In this document: positions 5,836 to 9,821 of the stretch, piece after piece
How positions within the stretch are numbered: the stretch's first letter is position 1
Layout: each line of letters opens with the position of its first letter
Origin: Acidobacteriota bacterium
GTDB taxonomy: Bacteria > Acidobacteriota > Thermoanaerobaculia > Multivoradales > SZUA-115
Reading direction: 5' to 3'
Length of the DNA: 9,821 nucleotides
NCBI GenBank assembly: GCA_003231035.1
Contig: QIHU01000092.1
Location: forward strand, 1-9,821
Notes under the pieces: model-generated
The model's database searches: none
Told to the model about the DNA's origin: nothing
The model's input: only the letters and a program-made list of their open reading frames with translations
Translations under genes and position numbers: made by a program

Positions 5836-8696
5836 CCCTCTTAGTTCTAGGATTGATCGCTTTCGCCTGCGCTCTGCTGGCGCGGCTGGCGCGGGGCGGT
5901 CAACGGCGGCCCGCGCCCCTCGGTTTGCTCCTCGCCGCCTTTCTGGCGCCAGCGCTCATCCTGCTCGGTATCTTCTACGTCTCCCAAGACGAGGCCACCC
6001 GCTTTCGCTTCTCGTTGCTTGGAATCGGCTTGAGCGCGGCTCCGGGCGAGACCCTGAACGTGCCTATAGGGGGCGACTCGGAGGATCATCCCATCTGGAT
6101 CTCCGCCTTCGCTGGGACCTCGGGTTCCAACCATCCCGCGGGCACTCTGCGTTTTGAGCCGCGGGCCGACGAGGCAGCCACGGCTCAGTTGACCCTACAG
6201 GCCGGCTCGCCCCTGGCGCCTGGATTTCTCGGTTGGCGCCAAGGGCGGGGGCCGATCGAACCTCTGGGGGCGCTGCGTCTCTTGCACGGCGATCAGCTCA
6301 CCGTGGGCACCCAAACGTGGACGGTCGACCTTGAAACAGGGTGGTGGGGCGCTCCGGCGATTCTGCGCGATAGCGCCGGGAAAGAGGTGGAACTACCTAA
6401 GCGCGAGGGCAAGATCAAGTTGCCTAAAATCACCTTTTCGTACCCGATCTTCAAGCCTCACCCCCCGACGAAAAAAACTTTTCCATTCGCAGCATTGGAG
6501 ACGGCTTTCTCAGGGCGAACCGCGCTGACGGTGCAAGCCGGCTTCCTGTATCAACGTTCCTCGGGATTGTTTGGCAGCGAACTGTGGGTAGCTAGCTCTC
6601 CAGGAGTGGCCACCTTGCAACGCGGTGGCGAGCTGGTCGAGTTTCCCACCGAGCGGACTCTCTCGCATGGTGAAGGGCTTCACCTGCTCAGCCCACCGCG
6701 TTGGGGAGGGCATGGTTTGAGCGCGGGCGGAATGCGTGATCGGCGCAGTTTCCGTCTGCTGCCGGGCAAGCGCATCGTGGCGCTCGCACTCGACTCGCCG
6801 GAGACCTACGTGCTGACCTGGGAGCAGTTGACCGACCTGGCGGTCGAGGACCCCGCGCCAGAGACCTCTGAGGAGGAGGCGAGAGGGCCGTTGCCTCTGC
6901 GCGTCAACCTCTCGCTGGGCGATTGGCAGATCACCGACGAGAGCCTCCACTTCAAGAACGCCTCGCGGGCGGTCGCTCTGGAGGCTCTCGCCACCCTCGA
7001 ACTCCCCAGAGAGTTGCAGTCCGGCGTGTTCGGTACCCGCCCCGCTGGCGATGCCACCTTCACCACCGCCACGCCGCGCGGCAAGCGCAGTGGCCGGTAC
7101 GGTATTCCTTCCTGGTTGGGTGGTGAGCATCTCGCCGCCGTGCAGTTCGATCTCTTGTCGCCGCCGTTGCTCCTCGCCTGGTTGGCCTTGCTCTTGGCCC
7201 CACTTAAGGCGGTCGCCGGCCGTTCTCTCAAGATCAGCCTGGCTCACCTCGCCTTCGCCGCCGCTCTGGAGGGGCTGGTGGTGGTGAAGCTCATTCTCGG
7301 TTTTCGCGCCTGGGCCATGCCGCCCTTCTCCGAGGAGGCATTTCGCCTCGCGTTGATCGCCTGGTCGCTCGTTCCCTGGGCGGTCTTGACCGCCGCGATC
7401 CCGAAGCTGCGCGTCGACGAAGAGCTTGGCCGGCAATTCAGGGCGGCGTTGCCCGCCCTGGCGGGCCTTCTTTTCTCCTTCCTCTGGTGCGTTCGCATTT
7501 GGGGTGGGTCGGGGTCGCGGATCGCGGTGTGGCTCGGTTTGCATCTCGCCGCCCTCGCCGTTCCCGTGGTGCGTTCCTTCTCCTGGTCCATGCCGAGACC
7601 AGTCCGCCAGCGGCTGGCGCGGCCCCGGACCGAGCGCTGGGAAGCTCTCGCTTGGAGCGTGACCGCCGTCCTCTTGGGGCTCGGGCGCTGCGTCTTTGCC
7701 TTGATCGGGATGAAGGAGAGTCTGCCGCTACCTGGAATGCGGGTGGCGCTGAGTTTGATCTACGTGCCGGCGGTTTTACTACTCGAAGCCGGGTTCTTGA
7801 TCTGGCTGTGGCGTCGAGGAACCGGCCACCGTTCGGTCTCGAACTGGGCGTTAGTTCCAACTCTAGCCATTGTTATGGGCGCTTGGTTCTTGCCGGCGCT
7901 GGTGGTCAGTGATCTCGGACTTGCCTTGCTGAACATCCCGGTTTTTCTGGTGGCCTCGGTGGGGGTGAGCCTGGCCCTGCGCCGTTCAAGGCGGTTGGAT
8001 GGCTTGGCTCCCTTACGGCGTAGTTTGCGCTGGGCACCACTCGCCTTGCTGGGTACGTACCTCCTGGTCACCGCTTTTCCCGTTGGCTTGAGAGTTCTTC
8101 TTTCCCCAATTCCAAAGGACACCCTGGTACAAGCACTTTCCGGCCGGACCTATTTGCGAGTTCTAGAATTTGTCTATCCGGGTAAGGTCGGCCCGCTCGC
8201 GCAGCGCCGCAGCGAAGAACTGCGGGTGATGTCGGCGGTCATGCGCACCTACACCTCCGCCCCCTTCACCGGTCGTGGCTACTTCCGATCCGAGCTCTCA
8301 CCGCAACTGCGGGCCACCGCCTTGCGCGAACACACCACCTCCGTCTTCCTGGCGTCGGAATGGGGGGCCGCTGGCACCACGGGGTTGATCCTGCTCTACC
8401 TGGCACTCGGGCTCTGCGGTCTCCAGCTAGCGCCATGGCGGCAAGAGGATGAGTTCGAGACCGATGCGCGCGGCGAGGTGGGCAAAGCCGTGGGAGCGCT
8501 CGCTGCTCTGACGCTGGCGATCCCCAGTATCTACATGGTGCTCGCCAACTACCGGCTGACCCTTTTTACTGGCAAAAACGCTTATCTATTAGGGCTCGAT
8601 TCGACCGGCGACCTGCTGGAAACGGTGATTCTGGCCCTGGTATTCGCTTCGCTGGCGGGACTCGCCCGCGATGATGATTGGGAGATCGACCGATGA
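5832..8696 (+). CDS. SEDS-family (FtsW/RodA/SpoVE-like) membrane protein with a large extracytoplasmic beta-rich region
   Basis: SEDS proteins polymerise lipid II into glycan strands together with a class B PBP. This one has 954 residues, more than twice the usual size of about 400. Two membrane helices (about 3-20 and 30-50) joined by a basic loop put residues 51-438 outside. This part is beta-rich; about 75-166 resembles an FHA-like sandwich (ending HGDQLTVGTQTWTV), and 220-330 may be a second one. About a dozen or more helices follow from residue 440. Family marks are a DLGLALL segment (694-700), the G-R-G loop FTGRGY (812-817) leading to SVFLASEWG, and a C-terminal TG(913-914)...STG...L segment like the family's TG-N-x-P-x-x-SYGG end. 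The RW...QPSE segment is not evident. The essential loop Asp (HTD in E. coli FtsW) is not obvious: here it reads REHTTSVF (832-839). The gene is coupled by ATGA at both ends, to the PBP gene downstream. Enzymatic activity is uncertain. Confidence 0.82.
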   Translation: MTLLVLGLIAFACALLARLARGGQRRPAPLGLLLAAFLAPALILLGIFYVSQDEATRFRFSLLGIGLSAAPGETLNVPIGGDSEDHPIWISAFAGTSGSNHPAGTLRFEPRADEAATAQLTLQAGSPLAPGFLGWRQGRGPIEPLGALRLLHGDQLTVGTQTWTVDLETGWWGAPAILRDSAGKEVELPKREGKIKLPKITFSYPIFKPHPPTKKTFPFAALETAFSGRTALTVQAGFLYQRSSGLFGSELWVASSPGVATLQRGGELVEFPTERTLSHGEGLHLLSPPRWGGHGLSAGGMRDRRSFRLLPGKRIVALALDSPETYVLTWEQLTDLAVEDPAPETSEEEARGPLPLRVNLSLGDWQITDESLHFKNASRAVALEALATLELPRELQSGVFGTRPAGDATFTTATPRGKRSGRYGIPSWLGGEHLAAVQFDLLSPPLLLAWLALLLAPLKAVAGRSLKISLAHLAFAAALEGLVVVKLILGFRAWAMPPFSEEAFRLALIAWSLVPWAVLTAAIPKLRVDEELGRQFRAALPALAGLLFSFLWCVRIWGGSGSRIAVWLGLHLAALAVPVVRSFSWSMPRPVRQRLARPRTERWEALAWSVTAVLLGLGRCVFALIGMKESLPLPGMRVALSLIYVPAVLLLEAGFLIWLWRRGTGHRSVSNWALVPTLAIVMGAWFLPALVVSDLGLALLNIPVFLVASVGVSLALRRSRRLDGLAPLRRSLRWAPLALLGTYLLVTAFPVGLRVLLSPIPKDTLVQALSGRTYLRVLEFVYPGKVGPLAQRRSEELRVMSAVMRTYTSAPFTGRGYFRSELSPQLRATALREHTTSVFLASEWGAAGTTGLILLYLALGLCGLQLAPWRQEDEFETDARGEVGKAVGALAALTLAIPSIYMVLANYRLTLFTGKNAYLLGLDSTGDLLETVILALVFASLAGLARDDDWEIDR
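8681..8684 (+). promoter_or_regulatory. Ribosome-binding site of the PBP gene
   Basis: GGAG (within GGGAGA, 8680-8685) lies 8 bases before ATG 8693, which overlaps the SEDS stop codon as ATGA. It supports this start, which gives an Arg-rich N-terminus followed directly by a membrane anchor. Confidence 0.65.
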
Positions 8697-9821
8697 GACG
8701 ACGGCTCATCCCATGGCTGGCGATCCTCGCCGCGCTGACCGCGCTGCTCGCCTGGCGAGGGGGCAGCGGCTCGCGGCAACTGCGCTACTACTCGCCCGAG
8801 GACTACGTGGTGCGCGCCAATGGCTTCATCCGCGATGGCTACCTGAGCGCCGATTGCGGCAGCGATCCGGCACAGCTAGTGCTCCACCTCGCGAAGGCTC
8901 CAGACCATGAAAAGCAGTGGCTCGAAGACAGCTACCTGGCCCAAGACGTCAAGTCCTACAACAGCGACCCGGAAGGACGCGGTTGGTACTTCTTGATCGA
9001 TCAAGACTGCAATCTGCGCGGGGTGAACCCCTCGCTTCACGCCGTTCCTCTGCCGTTTCGTCAGCGGGTGCGTTGGTTGGGTCGCATTCTTTATAGCGGT
9101 ACCGGCTCCACCGCGGCGCTGCGCTCGGCGCAGCGCACCATCACCCTGCAACAGGGCGAAGCTCCGGTGAGCGCCCGCCTGCAAGGGGCGACCGCCGTGG
9201 GCTCGAAGCGCGACGTGGCGCAACAGAGTGCCGTTCTCTTGCATTGGGCCGGCGGTCGCGCGCAGCCGGCGTCTCGCCTCCACTTCGTGGGCAAGGATGT
9301 GGTGCTGACCAACCTCTCGCGCCAGGGGAGACCCGAGAGGGTCCGCTTGATGGGCCACCGCTTGCCGGTGGGTCGTGTCGCTCGCTTGGATACGGGGGAT
9401 TGGCTCAATCTCGAAGCGACCTCCCCCTCCGTCCGCGAGGAGACCTTCGTCTATGTCGGCGGCGAGGCCTTGGAAGCGGCCAGCGTGGTCAGACTGCAAA
9501 ACGACCGCTATGACCGGCGCACCGACGACCCCGGCCTCGGCCGGGTGCTCGATCCCTCTCGCGGCAACACCTACCCCTACCTCGCCCAGGTCGCCGGCAC
9601 CGTCGATCGCTCCTTGGCCAGCTTGCCGACCGAGGAGGCGGAGAGGTTGGCGGCTAACTTCGACCTGCAACTGACCCTACAGCGCGACGACCAACTCCAC
9701 TTCAGCCGGTTGTTCAATGAGAGCTGTCGTGCCCTCGAACGCAGCCGGCGACTCGGTCGCCCCTTGGCGGGCGGCCTCACCGTGATGGATGGCAAGAGCG
9801 GCGACATCCTAGCCCTCGCCA
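8693..9821 (+). CDS. Class B penicillin-binding protein homologue (transpeptidase), N-terminal part, cut by the window end
   Basis: The frame is open from ATG 8693 to the last base, giving 376 residues without a stop. Class B PBPs crosslink peptidoglycan outside the membrane and pair with a SEDS polymerase. Here an N-terminal MRRR and one hydrophobic helix (about 5-21) form a membrane anchor. About 300 extracytoplasmic residues follow, including a beta-rich stretch (about 155-270, with LDTGDWLNLE at 231-240). The strongest family marks are FDLQLTLQ (323-330), like the family's VxLTID-x-xLQ segment, and LTVMDGKSGDILALA (362-376), which matches the first strands of the transpeptidase domain (VVMDPKTGEILAMA-like). 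The usual RGxIxDRNG motif is not seen in the N-terminal part. The catalytic SxxK, SxN and KTG motifs would lie beyond the window, so activity cannot be judged. Coupling to the SEDS gene by ATGA strongly supports a synthase pair. Confidence 0.85.
   Translation, partial: MRRRLIPWLAILAALTALLAWRGGSGSRQLRYYSPEDYVVRANGFIRDGYLSADCGSDPAQLVLHLAKAPDHEKQWLEDSYLAQDVKSYNSDPEGRGWYFLIDQDCNLRGVNPSLHAVPLPFRQRVRWLGRILYSGTGSTAALRSAQRTITLQQGEAPVSARLQGATAVGSKRDVAQQSAVLLHWAGGRAQPASRLHFVGKDVVLTNLSRQGRPERVRLMGHRLPVGRVARLDTGDWLNLEATSPSVREETFVYVGGEALEAASVVRLQNDRYDRRTDDPGLGRVLDPSRGNTYPYLAQVAGTVDRSLASLPTEEAERLAANFDLQLTLQRDDQLHFSRLFNESCRALERSRRLGRPLAGGLTVMDGKSGDILALA
9116..9136 (+). repeat. Perfect 9-bp inverted repeat with a 3-base loop inside the PBP gene
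   Basis: GCGCTGCGC and GCGCAGCGC are exact reverse complements separated by TCG. In mRNA this would be a very stable hairpin about 420 bases into the PBP gene. It lies in coding sequence (ALRSAQR) and has no U-tract after it, so it is not a terminator. In GC-rich DNA such repeats can arise by chance. Confidence 0.6.

Noticed and set aside
6510..7544. Minus-strand open frame of 344 codons
   Set aside because: It lies wholly inside the SEDS gene, has a low-complexity Gln/Gly/Arg-rich product and no family motif; typical antisense shadow in GC-rich coding DNA.
8876..9670. Minus-strand open frame of 264 codons at the window end
   Set aside because: Antisense to the PBP gene, whose frame is open through the window end, carries clear transpeptidase-family motifs and has a proper ribosome site.

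Overview
The window is one dense, single-strand gene block from a GC-rich bacterium. All five genes read on the + strand, and the gaps or overlaps at their junctions are only 2 to 4 bases. GTG, TTG and ATG starts are all used, each behind a recognisable purine-rich ribosome-binding site. I see no RNA gene, insertion sequence, CRISPR array, promoter or terminator, and no gene-free stretch of any size. Base composition and gene style would fit an Acidobacteriota- or Myxococcota-like Gram-negative. This is only an impression, because no phylogenetic marker is present.

Layout: (1) 60-2837, a large cytosolic, mostly helical protein that I do not recognise; its reading frame is open to the window edge, so its 5' end is uncertain. 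(2) 2840-4120, a protein with an N-terminal four-cysteine zinc ribbon, a Pro-rich linker and a P-loop GTPase domain. (3) 4117-5835, an unrecognised protein with one membrane helix at each end and about 490 residues predicted outside the membrane. (4) 5832-8696, a giant SEDS-family (FtsW/RodA/SpoVE) membrane protein carrying a beta-rich, partly FHA-like extracytoplasmic region of about 390 residues in front of the polytopic core. (5) 8693 to the window end, the N-terminal part of a class B penicillin-binding protein (transpeptidase) homologue, cut off before its active site.

Genes 4 and 5 make the classical pairing of a SEDS glycan polymerase with a class B PBP crosslinker, the core of elongation and division cell-wall synthases. 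The unusual point is the company they keep. They are translationally coupled (ATGA overlaps) to a membrane-spanning protein with an extracytoplasmic helical domain, and upstream of that to a zinc-ribbon GTPase and a big soluble partner. My reading, which is inference, is a GTPase-controlled, specialised peptidoglycan synthase: a cytosolic switch (genes 1 and 2), a membrane-spanning connector (gene 3) and an extracytoplasmic synthase (genes 4 and 5). The SEDS protein also departs from the canonical family at the loop that normally carries the essential aspartate, so it may be a diverged enzyme or a non-catalytic SEDS relative.
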